Below are positions 52,781 through 60,948 of a DNA stretch of 64,000 nucleotides, piece after piece (position 1 is the first letter of the stretch; the number at the start of each line of letters is the position of its first letter). Where the stretch lies: the NCBI RefSeq assembly GCF_026278245.1, contig NZ_CP111079.1, positions 2,482,501 to 2,546,500 on the forward strand, written 5' to 3'. Made by a program: the position numbers and the translations under genes. The DNA comes from Pontibacter kalidii (lineage in GTDB: Bacteria; Bacteroidota; Bacteroidia; Cytophagales; Hymenobacteraceae). A model generated the notes under the pieces. It was not told the DNA's origin. It saw only the letters and a program-made list of their open reading frames with translations, and did not search any database.

Positions 52781-53535
52781 TGAACGAGCAAGCGATAAAA
52801 GACCTGTTATACAAGCTGGCAGACGACCAGTTGATACTTGGCCACCGCAACTCCGAGTGGACCGGGTTCGGCCCGATACTGGAAGAAGATATTGCTTTCT
52901 CGTCGATGGCGCAGGATAAGATCGGCCATAGTTTAGCATTTTATACTTTGCTGCAGGAACTTGGGGAGTCCGACCCGGATACGGTTGCTTTTACCCGCAA
53001 CGCGAACCAATTCCATAACAGCCAGCTGGTAGAGCAGCCAAACGGCGAGTACGATTTCAGCCTGATCCGCCACTTTTTGTACGATAACGCTGAGATTATT
53101 CGTTTCGAAATGCTTTCACAATCAAGCTACGAGCCGATTGCCAAAGTGGCGACCAAGCTTAAAGGCGAAGTAAAATACCACGTGCTGCACGCCAACACCT
53201 GGATCAAGAACCTGGGCACCTCTACCGAAGAAGCTATACTTCGCTTGCAATCGTCCCTGAATGAGGCGCTGCCTTATGCCTTGGGTATGTTTGAAACATC
53301 AAAGTATGAGCAGGAACTGATCGAAGCCGGCATTTATGCGGGCGAAGAAGCTGTGAAAACAGAATGGCTGAAGCGCATACAGGCCGTTATCGAGAAAACT
53401 GACCTGAAGCTGCCGGACCTGGAAAGTATAAAACCCAAGTATGGCGGACGCTACGGCGAGCATACCGAGCATCTGCAACCGCTGCTAGATGAAATGGCAG
53501 AAGTATTTAAGATCGACCCGACGGCTGAGTGGTAG
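52780..53535 (+). CDS. paaC: 1,2-phenylacetyl-CoA epoxidase, structural subunit PaaC
   Basis: Ferritin-like subunit that partners PaaA in the epoxidase complex and lacks its own functional di-iron site. At 251 residues it has the normal length. Seen: LADDQLILGHRNSEWTGFGP, the helix AFSSMAQDKIGHSLAFYTLL, FEMLSQSS, and KGEVKYHVLHANTWIKNLG, a pattern conserved in PaaC. The phrase F-Y-T-L is written with the TTTATACTTTG motif. Third gene of paaABCD. Confidence 0.95.
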   Translation: MNEQAIKDLLYKLADDQLILGHRNSEWTGFGPILEEDIAFSSMAQDKIGHSLAFYTLLQELGESDPDTVAFTRNANQFHNSQLVEQPNGEYDFSLIRHFLYDNAEIIRFEMLSQSSYEPIAKVATKLKGEVKYHVLHANTWIKNLGTSTEEAILRLQSSLNEALPYALGMFETSKYEQELIEAGIYAGEEAVKTEWLKRIQAVIEKTDLKLPDLESIKPKYGGRYGEHTEHLQPLLDEMAEVFKIDPTAEW

Positions 53536-53537
53536 TT

Positions 53538-53640
53538 TTTACGTAGCACGACATACGTAGCACGATTCTCGTGTACCTTAACCCACATATGAGACGTTCC
53601 AGCGAAAACAGGAAGTCGTGCTACTTGATACGTGCTACGA
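53538..53640. repeat. TAGCACG dispersed repeats between paaC and paaD
   Basis: ACGTAGCACGACATACGTAG at the left and a 24-bp unit (53615-53638) that exactly complements 42397-42420. The insertion splits an otherwise compact operon by about 118 bp. Confidence 0.65.
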
Positions 53641-53653
53641 GATACCAAAAAAG

Positions 53654-54136
53654 ATGCTGACCAAAGAACACATACTAACCCTGCTGGAGGAAGTAAAAGA
53701 CCCCGAGATTCCGGTGCTGTCGCTGGTGGACCTGGGGGTGATCACGGGCGTGGAGATTTCTGAAGAAGGCCACGTGACGGTGAACATGACACCTACATTT
53801 GCCGGCTGCCCTGCTATGGATTACATGAAGAAAGATGTAGAACGGACGCTGGTGAAGCATGGCATCCCCAACTATACGGTTAACATGACTTTCGACAACC
53901 CCTGGGATAGCAACAAACTCAGCGAAAAGGGCCGCCAGCACCTGAAGGAATTTGGCTTGGCCCCGCCACCAAAGTATGATCTTATACTTGATCTGGACAT
54001 TCTGGAACATGTGGCCTGCCCCTACTGCGATAGCGAAGACACCACCCTCAGGACACCCTTTGGACCGACGCTCTGCCGTTCCATGCACTACTGCAACACC
54101 TGTAAGCAGATGTTTGAGCAGTTTAAGCCCCTGTAA
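53654..54136 (+). CDS. paaD: 1,2-phenylacetyl-CoA epoxidase subunit PaaD
   Basis: PaaD is thought to help assemble metal centres of the epoxidase. The ATG at 53654 gives 160 residues; an upstream TTG would translate the dispersed repeat. Residues 3-95 form a MIP18/DUF59-type domain (LLEEVKDPEIPVLSLVDLG, TPTFAGCPAMDYM). The C-terminal part carries four Cys in two pairs, ACPYCDS and YCNTCKQ, plus LCRS, probably binding zinc or an Fe-S cluster. Last gene of paaABCD; paaE is about 3 kb away on the other strand. Confidence 0.94.
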   Translation: MLTKEHILTLLEEVKDPEIPVLSLVDLGVITGVEISEEGHVTVNMTPTFAGCPAMDYMKKDVERTLVKHGIPNYTVNMTFDNPWDSNKLSEKGRQHLKEFGLAPPPKYDLILDLDILEHVACPYCDSEDTTLRTPFGPTLCRSMHYCNTCKQMFEQFKPL

Positions 54137-54150
54137 AGTATAAAAAAGTA

Positions 54151-54195
54151 TAAATTAGAAGCGCCAGCTATACTTTAGCTGGCGCTTCTAATTTA
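54151..54195. terminator. Bidirectional intrinsic terminator
   Basis: Perfect 19-bp arms (TAAATTAGAAGCGCCAGCT / AGCTGGCGCTTCTAATTTA) with the 7-nt loop ATACTTT, between the convergent paaD and META-domain genes. Confidence 0.9.
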
Positions 54196-54210
54196 ATGCT
54201 AAAACATGCC

Positions 54211-55011
54211 TTACCCCCCGGCCTGCAGCACCATTACCTCTTCCCCGTCCTGCAGCAGCCGTAGCCGGCCATCTTCGATCTTATAGGTTAATTCACGCTT
54301 GCTCAGCACCTGCAATACCTGGCTTTCGACTTTCAGGTCCGGGCAGGCCATACGGGTAGCGGCTATCGCACCAAAGTATAGCTTGTCTCCTTTTACTTCC
54401 ACACTGCCGGTTATCCGGTTGCAGCCCGCATTACCCGACACTCTATTCTCCGTCAGAGAGAAGTTCAGTAAAGGCTTTCGTTCGGCAGTAATAGCTTTGC
54501 CATGTAGTTCCTCCAGCACCCAATTCCCGGCCAGTCGTGAGTCGCTGAGGTAGTTGCCGCAGCCGCTAAACGCCTGCCCCGGGTAGCGTACCGTTACCGT
54601 GTAAGAGGACTTTTTCCCGGACATCGTGTCCTCGCAGGATGCCCGCTGAAGCTGCACCACCAGAGGCCCTTTGCTTGTCTCGGCCGTGTACACTGCTCCC
54701 TCAGCAGTCGTAATGGCAGCTGGCACAGGTACTTTTATACTTCCAGTTTCCGCATGGAGGGCCTTAAACTTCAGCACCCCCTCCTCATCTATCTCCAGCG
54801 ACCAGAACGGCTCATTACCTGTGGCCACAAAATCGACACCCCTCTCAAATTTCTCTTGCCAAAGCCTGGGGTTGTCTTCTACCTGCTCCTCTGCAAAAGC
54901 AGTATCCTGTGTGTTATTGCTTAGTTCTGTTACCGCCTTTTTAGTGGCACAGGAGCTGATGAGTAGCAGCAGAAGCAGGCTAAGTGGGAGTAAGAATTTA
55001 ATTTTTAACAT
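54211..55011 (-). CDS. META/HslJ-domain lipoprotein
   Basis: Predicted lipoprotein of 266 residues from the ATG at 55011: signal peptide then LISSC with lipidated Cys21. The middle part (ATGNEPFWSLEIDEEGVLKF, up to YPGQAFSGCGNYL) matches the COG3650-type domain often paired with META. The C-terminal part (SRLAGNWVLEELHGKAI, RVSGNAGCNRITGSVEV, GAIAATRMACPD) is a META/HslJ domain. Such proteins lie in the envelope and are linked to stress or heat-shock responses in E. coli (HslJ); a precise role is unknown. Confidence 0.85.
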   Translation of the reverse strand: MLKIKFLLPLSLLLLLLISSCATKKAVTELSNNTQDTAFAEEQVEDNPRLWQEKFERGVDFVATGNEPFWSLEIDEEGVLKFKALHAETGSIKVPVPAAITTAEGAVYTAETSKGPLVVQLQRASCEDTMSGKKSSYTVTVRYPGQAFSGCGNYLSDSRLAGNWVLEELHGKAITAERKPLLNFSLTENRVSGNAGCNRITGSVEVKGDKLYFGAIAATRMACPDLKVESQVLQVLSKRELTYKIEDGRLRLLQDGEEVMVLQAGG

Positions 55012-55175
55012 AGTTTTAGTAGAATAGATGGCTTCGTAAATACAGCGGCTACCAGGTAGCAACCGCTCAGCCACCTCCCAAAAGCTGTGCCAGTATTACA
55101 TTCTTGCTATATTCTTTTACCCGCCGGGAGCTCCTGCTAGGACATAGAAACTGATACTCATAGCCATAGCAAAAA

Positions 55176-55209
55176 AACACCCCGCTGCCATACCTGGCAG
55201 CGGGGTGTT
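55176..55209 (-). terminator. Intrinsic terminator after the oligoendopeptidase gene
   Basis: Perfect 15-bp arms AACACCCCGCTGCCA / TGGCAGCGGGGTGTT with a TACC loop. On the minus strand it is followed by a T-run. Confidence 0.88.
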
Positions 55210-55233
55210 GCAGAGTAGCAAGCAAAATCAGGT

Positions 55234-56967
55234 TTACAAGTTCTCCATCTCTGCCTGCACGAAATCCACCAGGCTCTTGATATAGTCGGTACTGAAGTCG
55301 AATTTAATGCCGGCTGCCTCATACACTTCCCCAATGGAAACGGTGTAGCCCAGGCTGAGGGCACGCTTATAGGCGGCAAGTCCTTCGGCAGGGTTTTCCT
55401 TATAGTTTTTCCAAACGGCGATGGCCCCAAGCTGCGCCATGGCATACTCGATGTAATAGAACGGCACCTCGTAGATGTGCAGCTGCTTCTGCCACAAATA
55501 GGGCTTATACTTCTCCAGCCCCTCCCATTTCACCAGCTTATGGTTGAAGGTTCCGAAGATGTTCAGCCACTCCTGGTGGCGCTGCTCCTGCGTCTGCTCC
55601 GGGTGCTCGTAGATCCAGTGCTGGAATTTATCCACGGTGGCTACCCACGGGAAAGTCTCCAGTACGCTCTCCAGGTGCGTTTTCTTGGCGCGGCGCAGTT
55701 CGTCCTCATCCTCAAAGAAGGTATCCCAGTAATCCATCGAGATCAGCTCCATCGACATGGAAGCCAGCTCGGCTACCTCTGAGGGCGGGTGCTTAAAGGA
55801 ATTGAGCCACAGGTCGCGCGTCAGGAACGAATGCACGGCGTGGCCGCCCTCGTGCAGCATCGTGATCACGTCGCGCAGGCTGGAAGTGGCGTTCATGAAG
55901 ATGAACGGCACCCCGATCTCATCCAGCGGATAGTTATAGCCGCCCGGGGCTTTTCCTTTTCTGGACTCTAGATCCAGATGGCCCATCTCCCGCATGGTGG
56001 CCAGGCAATCGCCCAGGTATGTATCCAGCTTATAAAACACCTGCACCGTCTTCTCCAGCAGCTCATCGCCGGACCTGAAGGGCTCCAGCGGCTTTCTTCC
56101 GGATGGGTCTACATCCAGGTCCCATGGGCGAAGTTCTTCCAGCCCCAGCAATTGTTTGCGCTCCTCATCAATTTTAGTAAGCAGCGGTACGATGGTTTCC
56201 TCAATCGAAGTATGGAAATCGAAGCAATCCTGCGGCGTATAGTCAAAGCGGCCCATGGCAGCGAACATAAAATCGCGGAAGTTCTCGAAATCGGCGTTGG
56301 CAGCCACCTGGTGGCGCAGCCTCAGCAGCTCATCGAACAGGCTATCCAGCTTCTCGCGGTCCTGGAAGCGACGCTCCTGCACAGCCCTCCAGGCTTCCTC
56401 ACGCACGGCTCTGTCGGTACGCTTCAGGCGGTCTGCTGCGCGCTGCAGCGTCATCTCCTCCCCATCCAGCGTTACGGTCATGGCACCCGTAATGGCGGCA
56501 TACTGCTGCTGTTTGGTGCTGATCTCGGTTTGCAGCGGGATGTTCTCTTCCCGGAAAATTTCCAACGCGCGTTCCACGCCACGTAGGTAGATTTTATACT
56601 TTTCCTTGTCAAGCCCGTTCACGTACGGCGAGTGCATCAGCTTCAGGTTCAGTTCATGGTCCAGCGGGGCTATGTTCGGCTCTATCTCCGAGATAAAGTA
56701 CTGGAAAGCCTTCGTGGTTTCCTCGTTCTGGGTGTCGCAGGTCATGCGGATATAGCGCCAGCCGAGGTCCTCAGAAAGCACGCTTTCCAGTTCACTGCGG
56801 TCCCGCATCCACTTCTCCAGTTCCTCCACGCTCTCGATCTGGCGCGTCTTCAGTTCCTCGAAATATGGCCTGATGGTTTCCCACTGCTCCACTTTAAAAT
56901 TCTCTGAGAGGTAGGTGCGGGGCATGCGCTCCGGTATTATTAAGTCAGTTGTTTGTTGTATTGTCAT
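55234..56967 (-). CDS. M3-family oligoendopeptidase (PepF-like)
   Basis: Cytosolic zinc metallopeptidase that cleaves short peptides. The ATG at 56967 gives 577 residues (MTIQQTTDLI). The zinc motif HEGGH lies at residues 372-376, in MLHEGGHAVHSF, with the third-ligand Glu in a downstream SMSMELIS helix. Family features also include RRYNYPL-like GGYNYPLDEIGVPFIFMN and the C-terminal IYEVPFYYIEYAMAQLGA, placing it in the M3B/PepF group. It is not obviously linked to the paa genes that flank it. Confidence 0.93.
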   Translation of the reverse strand: MTIQQTTDLIIPERMPRTYLSENFKVEQWETIRPYFEELKTRQIESVEELEKWMRDRSELESVLSEDLGWRYIRMTCDTQNEETTKAFQYFISEIEPNIAPLDHELNLKLMHSPYVNGLDKEKYKIYLRGVERALEIFREENIPLQTEISTKQQQYAAITGAMTVTLDGEEMTLQRAADRLKRTDRAVREEAWRAVQERRFQDREKLDSLFDELLRLRHQVAANADFENFRDFMFAAMGRFDYTPQDCFDFHTSIEETIVPLLTKIDEERKQLLGLEELRPWDLDVDPSGRKPLEPFRSGDELLEKTVQVFYKLDTYLGDCLATMREMGHLDLESRKGKAPGGYNYPLDEIGVPFIFMNATSSLRDVITMLHEGGHAVHSFLTRDLWLNSFKHPPSEVAELASMSMELISMDYWDTFFEDEDELRRAKKTHLESVLETFPWVATVDKFQHWIYEHPEQTQEQRHQEWLNIFGTFNHKLVKWEGLEKYKPYLWQKQLHIYEVPFYYIEYAMAQLGAIAVWKNYKENPAEGLAAYKRALSLGYTVSIGEVYEAAGIKFDFSTDYIKSLVDFVQAEMENL

Positions 56968-57028
56968 TATGGCAATATATATTTCAGAAGTACAATATAG
57001 GCATTTCTTATGAAAGTACAAAAAAAAA

Positions 57029-57063
57029 GGGCAGCGCCGCAAGAAAACTTCTCCGGTGCTGCC
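57029..57063 (-). terminator. Intrinsic terminator after paaE
   Basis: GGGCAGC / GCTGCCC arms, with inner GCCG/CGG pairing and an A-run on the plus-strand left side (T-run for the minus strand). Confidence 0.8.
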
Positions 57064-57084
57064 CTCTTATACGTTTTTTTCGGC

Positions 57085-58173
57085 CTAACCGATCTCAATT
57101 ACTACGTTCGACGTAAGCGGGTGCCCCACGCAGTTGAGCACATACCCCTCCTCCATCTCCGCGTCAGACAGGCCCTCGCGCTCATCAAGGTGCACCTTGC
57201 CACTCAGACACTTCCCGCGGCAGGCGGTGCACAGGCCGGCCTGGCAGGAGTACGGTAAATCGATGTCCTGCTCCAGCGCCGCCTCCAGTATGGTCTGGTC
57301 CGGCTCCACCACAAAGCTGTACTCTGAGCCCTCGTAAATAACGGTCACGGTTTGGGTGCTGATCTCCCCATCTTCGTCAGAGGACATCACGGCACCGTGC
57401 TGCGCCTCCTGCTCCTGCTTATCCAGCAGCTTATTGCTCACAAAGCTCTCCCTGAAAATACGGTCTACTGGCACGCGCAGCACGCTGAGCGCATGGCGCA
57501 CCTCCTCCATCATTCCCTCTGGCCCGCACATATAATACACCGCGTCCGATACCTTGGCCAGTTGCAGGCGCTCCAGTATCTTAATGATCATACTTTGGTT
57601 CATGCGGCCGCGGTGGTCGCAGGCTTGGCGAGGCTGGCTGTAGATGTGCACTACCTGCAGGCGCCCCTGGTGCTGTGCCTGCAGCTGCTGCAGCTGCTCC
57701 CTGAAGATCACTGAGTCCTCATCGCGGTTGCCGTAGAGCAGCGTTACCTTGCTGTTCGGCTCCTCGCGCAGCACCGCCTTCAGGATGGACATGAGCGGCG
57801 TAATGCCGCTGCCGGCACCGAACAGCAGTACCTGGCGCTGGTTGGTGGGGGCGCAGGTGAGGCAGAAGTTACCGATCGGCTCCATCACCTTTACCTCCTG
57901 CCCTACCTGCAGGTGGTCGAGCAGGTAATTCGACATCAGCCCGCCCTCCACGCGCTTTACCGTTACCGACAGGCGCGGTGCTTCGTGCGGCGTACTGCTG
58001 AGGGAGTAAGAGCGGCGGATCTCCTTGCCTTCAACCGGAAGGATCAGGGTGAGGAATTGGCCCGGTTTATATGCTATGGTATGCTTTTCGGGGTGCTCAA
58101 AATGTATGGTGGCAGCGTCAGCTGTTTCGTGGGTAATTTCTACAACCTTCAGGTTAAGGTAAGGACTACTCAT
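57085..58173 (-). CDS. paaE: 1,2-phenylacetyl-CoA epoxidase reductase PaaE
   Basis: Passes electrons from NADPH to the PaaA di-iron site. The 362-residue protein has a flavin-binding domain (RRSYSLSSTP), an NAD(P)-binding domain (LFGAGSGITPLMSILKAVL, YYMCGPEGMM) and a C-terminal plant-type [2Fe-2S] ferredoxin domain with ligands in SCQAGLCTACRGKC and NCVGHP. It is separated from paaABCD by two unrelated genes and is on the opposite strand, with its own terminator. No PaaR-type operator was seen upstream, so its regulation may differ. Confidence 0.94.
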   Translation of the reverse strand: MSSPYLNLKVVEITHETADAATIHFEHPEKHTIAYKPGQFLTLILPVEGKEIRRSYSLSSTPHEAPRLSVTVKRVEGGLMSNYLLDHLQVGQEVKVMEPIGNFCLTCAPTNQRQVLLFGAGSGITPLMSILKAVLREEPNSKVTLLYGNRDEDSVIFREQLQQLQAQHQGRLQVVHIYSQPRQACDHRGRMNQSMIIKILERLQLAKVSDAVYYMCGPEGMMEEVRHALSVLRVPVDRIFRESFVSNKLLDKQEQEAQHGAVMSSDEDGEISTQTVTVIYEGSEYSFVVEPDQTILEAALEQDIDLPYSCQAGLCTACRGKCLSGKVHLDEREGLSDAEMEEGYVLNCVGHPLTSNVVIEIG

Positions 58174-58365
58174 GGTTCTATTTTTTTGCTCAGATTCGTC
58201 TCGGTCTAAAACATATTTCGAACCTGAAAGTTACGACAATCCCTCCTGTTCTGAGAAAGTAACGTATAAATTTTAAGACGCCAGCCTCAGGTGCACAATA
58301 AAAAATTTGAATATTAGTTGTAAAATATATTAAAAAAAAGCTGAACTTTACAGAGCGCTGCAACG

Positions 58366-58384
58366 GCAGGTTTTTTAAACCTGC
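58366..58384. repeat. Palindrome upstream of the AP2/HNH gene
   Basis: Arms GCAGGTTT / AAACCTGC around TTT, flanked by GG and GCC, 50 bp before the start codon. It resembles the REP-like units of the repeat blocks and could alternatively be an operator. Confidence 0.5.
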
Positions 58385-58434
58385 GCCCGTGCTTCTGTCA
58401 TGAACGCTATCCTTAATAACATGAAAACAACAAC

Positions 58435-59004
58435 ATGCTGTACAAACTAACTCTGAAAAACTGTGAAAAAACGGTAGTGGTAGACGACACTACATATGAC
58501 TACATCCAAAACAGCGCGTATTTGCAACAGATTGAGTTCCTGAGGCACCTGCGCATCCACTCCAACGGTTACGCCTTCTTCCAGAAGAACTGGCCGCTAA
58601 AAAACGGCAAGTACCGCAACGAAACCATCTACCTCCACAAGATGATTGGGGAGCAGTTGCTGGAGAAGCCTGAGAGCGACCTAAAACTGTACGTGCACTT
58701 TAAGAACGGCAACAAGTTGGACTGCCGCCGCGAGAACCTGGAGTGGGCTCCGCTCTGCAAGATTGTGCGCAACACCACCAAGACCGAGAACAAGCTGGGC
58801 GTACGCGGGGTACACAAGGAGGCCCAAAAGTACCGCGCCATCATCCACCACAACAAGCAGCGCATCAACCTGGGCACCTTCGAAACGCTGCAGGAGGCCG
58901 CCCTGGCCTACAGCAAAAAATCCGAGGAGCTTTTCGGGAAGACCAAGAGCCTGAAAACCTTCACCAAGGTGCTGGAGGAAGAGGAAGCTGCGCCTTTAAA
59001 CTAA
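58435..59004 (+). CDS. HNH-like and AP2-domain DNA-binding protein
   Basis: A 189-residue protein. Residues 60-105 look like an HNH homing-endonuclease core (LHKMI at 68-72, YVHFKNGNKLDCRRENL at 86-102). The usual D-H pair reads V-H, and the following N of LDN is Cys, so nuclease activity is doubtful. Residues 122-168 form an AP2/ERF-type DNA-binding domain (LGVRGVHKEAQKYRAIIHH, INLGTFETLQEAALAY). Free-standing proteins of this kind occur in Bacteroidota and may act as regulators derived from homing endonucleases. No intron or intein lies nearby. The target is unknown. Confidence 0.75.
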   Translation: MLYKLTLKNCEKTVVVDDTTYDYIQNSAYLQQIEFLRHLRIHSNGYAFFQKNWPLKNGKYRNETIYLHKMIGEQLLEKPESDLKLYVHFKNGNKLDCRRENLEWAPLCKIVRNTTKTENKLGVRGVHKEAQKYRAIIHHNKQRINLGTFETLQEAALAYSKKSEELFGKTKSLKTFTKVLEEEEAAPLN

Positions 59005-59015
59005 TTTCTGCTTAA

Positions 59016-59054
59016 CTTGCACCATGGGCACTTTAACTGCGCCCATGGTGCAAG
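59016..59054 (+). promoter_or_regulatory. Stem-loop directly before the M23 gene start
   Basis: Perfect 14-bp arms CTTGCACCATGGGC / GCCCATGGTGCAAG with an 11-nt loop, ending 3 bp before the ATG at 59058 and covering the ribosome-binding region. There is no T-run, so it is a poor terminator. Confidence 0.6.
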
Positions 59055-59057
59055 CTT

Positions 59058-59765
59058 ATGAAAAACACCCACGACCTTAGCGCTCTGCTAAGCAGGCATC
59101 GCCATACCTTTGCCCCCGTACTGGACGCAGACCTGAACGCCGACTGCGTGTGTACGCTGGATTTCTCCGAAAAGAACCTGCTGCTGCAAAGCACCGACCT
59201 GCAGGACACCGACGCCTTCAACAAGGCTGTGGAGCAGATGCTACAACAGCGTCAGGCCACCACGGGCGTGGGCGGCTACCTGGAGGACCGCTTCATCTAC
59301 CGCCGCAGCCGCCACTTCGACGTGGAGGCACAGAGCCGCAACCTGCACCTGGGGGTGGATGTGTGGCTGCCCGCGGGCACGGCCGTGTTCACGCCGCTGG
59401 ACGCCACCGTGCACAGCTTTAAAGACAACGATAACTTCGGCGACTACGGTCCCACCATCATCCTGCAGCACGAGCTGGAGGGGGTAACATTTTATACTTT
59501 GTACGGCCACCTGAGCCGCACATCCCTGCAGGGCCTGCAGCAGGGGCAGTATTTTAGCAAAGGCCAAAAAATTGCCGAGGTAGGCCCCTACCCCGAGAAC
59601 GGCCACTGGCCACCGCACCTGCACTTCCAAATTGTTGCTGACATGGGCGATAAGTATGGCGATTTCCCAGGAGTAGCCACCGCCGCCGAGCGCTCCAGGT
59701 ATGAGCGGCTGTGCCCCGACCCGAACCTGATTCTGCAGTGCCGCCACCTGTTGCCTTACGCCTGA
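59058..59765 (+). CDS. M23-family metallopeptidase-like protein without signal peptide
   Basis: A 235-residue protein with a LytM/M23 fold: zinc ligands H97 and D101 in HLGVD and H189 in HLHF, with the accessory H151 in YGHLSRTS and H187 in PPHLHFQ. M23 enzymes normally cut peptidoglycan cross-bridges outside the membrane, yet no signal peptide or membrane helix is seen (MKNTHDLSALLSRHRHTFAP). It may act in the cytosol on another substrate or leave by an unknown route. The N-terminal 70 residues are not a known domain to me. Confidence 0.82.
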   Translation: MKNTHDLSALLSRHRHTFAPVLDADLNADCVCTLDFSEKNLLLQSTDLQDTDAFNKAVEQMLQQRQATTGVGGYLEDRFIYRRSRHFDVEAQSRNLHLGVDVWLPAGTAVFTPLDATVHSFKDNDNFGDYGPTIILQHELEGVTFYTLYGHLSRTSLQGLQQGQYFSKGQKIAEVGPYPENGHWPPHLHFQIVADMGDKYGDFPGVATAAERSRYERLCPDPNLILQCRHLLPYA

Positions 59766-59836
59766 GCAGTTAGGCGCACTACCCGGAAACCGGCTCCTTA
59801 CTTCTTTAACTACTAACTTTTAACTCTTGATTACTT

Positions 59837-60679
59837 ATGGTGTTGGATTTTGAATCGATCCGCGAAATGATTGTAAACTTTGCCGTACTGTATGGCCTGA
59901 AGCTGTTGGTTGCCATTTTTATACTTGTTATTGGCGCCTGGGTCATCAGACGGCTCAAGATGCTCATCAATGGGCTGATGCTCCGGAAAAGCGTGGACGA
60001 GTCGCTGCGGCCTTTCCTGCTGAGCATCTTCAGCATCGCGCTGTGGGTCCTGCTGCTCGTGCTGGTGATTGCGCAGATAGGCGTGGAGATGACCTCTTTT
60101 ATTGCTGTCCTGGGCTCTGCCGGCCTGGCTATCGGCCTGGCCCTGCAGGGCAGCCTGGCCAACTTTGCGGGCGGGGTGCTCATACTTACCATCAAGCCTT
60201 TCAGGGTAGGTGACTTTATTGAGGCACAGGGGCAAAGCGGAACCGTTCAGCTTATCAACATCTTTAACACCGTGCTAAAGACCGCCGACAACAAAACCAT
60301 TTACATCCCCAACGGGCCACTGGCTTCTGCCGTGGTGGTGAACTACTCTGTGGAAGCCACACGCCGGGTGGAGCTGCTCTTTACCGTGTCGGTAAACAAT
60401 GATATTGGTAAGGTGCGCCAGCTGATTCAGGAGCTGATTACCGAGGATGAGCGTGTGATGAAGGAGCCCGCCCCCGCTATCGTTGTAACGAATTTTGCCG
60501 AGCATTCCATCACCATCAGTACCCGCATCTGGTGCAAGCGCGAAGATTACTGGGGACTGTTCTGGGACATGAACGAGCGCGCCAAGGCTGCCTTCGAGAA
60601 GAACGATATCGCACTGCCCGTACCGCGCCGCGAAATGGTGGGCAGCACCGCTAGCAAACAGGCTGCTGCAGGAGCTTAG
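59837..60679 (+). CDS. mscS: MscS-family mechanosensitive ion channel
   Basis: Small-conductance mechanosensitive channel that relieves osmotic downshock. The 280-residue protein has three membrane helices: about residues 20-37, 58-80 and the pore-lining segment 92-118 (GSAGLAIGLALQGSLANFAGG, with the Gly/Ala pattern of TM3). The cytoplasmic vestibule follows, with PFRVGDFIEAQGQSGTVQ and IYIPNGPLASAVVVNYS. Length matches E. coli MscS (286). Monocistronic, with a strong terminator. Confidence 0.94.
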   Translation: MVLDFESIREMIVNFAVLYGLKLLVAIFILVIGAWVIRRLKMLINGLMLRKSVDESLRPFLLSIFSIALWVLLLVLVIAQIGVEMTSFIAVLGSAGLAIGLALQGSLANFAGGVLILTIKPFRVGDFIEAQGQSGTVQLINIFNTVLKTADNKTIYIPNGPLASAVVVNYSVEATRRVELLFTVSVNNDIGKVRQLIQELITEDERVMKEPAPAIVVTNFAEHSITISTRIWCKREDYWGLFWDMNERAKAAFEKNDIALPVPRREMVGSTASKQAAAGA

Positions 60680-60695
60680 CGCTGATACTACAGAT

Positions 60696-60741
60696 AAAAA
60701 GGGATCGGGGCTTACTCCAGGTTAAGCCCCGATCCCTTTTT
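60696..60741 (+). terminator. Intrinsic terminator after mscS
   Basis: Perfect 19-bp arms (AAAAAGGGATCGGGGCTTA / TAAGCCCCGATCCCTTTTT) with an 8-nt loop. Confidence 0.92.
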
Positions 60742-60755
60742 CATACTTTATAACT

Positions 60756-60881
60756 CAAGTTGCGATTAACCCACCCCTGCCCCTCCAAGGAGGGGAATTT
60801 CGCAAAAGAGTAGGTGATTCCCCTCCTCGGAGGGGTTAGGGGTGGGTTTACACCTGCACATCATGAGTAGATCGCAACTTG
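60756..60881. repeat. Intact copy of the long CCCCTCC palindromic repeat
   Basis: Outer arms CAAGTTGCGAT (60756-60766) and ATCGCAACTTG (60871-60881) pair perfectly. Inner arms AACCCACCCCTGCCCCTCC and GGAGGGGTTAGGGGTGGGTT pair with one bulge. Related copies lie at about 24.53-24.78 kb (interrupted), 40.81-40.94 kb and, more diverged, 6.97-7.20 kb. Confidence 0.8.
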
Positions 60882-60948
60882 GGTTTTATACTTTCTCGAT
60901 TTATACCTTGCAGCTGCGTTTATACTTTCTCGTTCAGCTGCCTGCACC

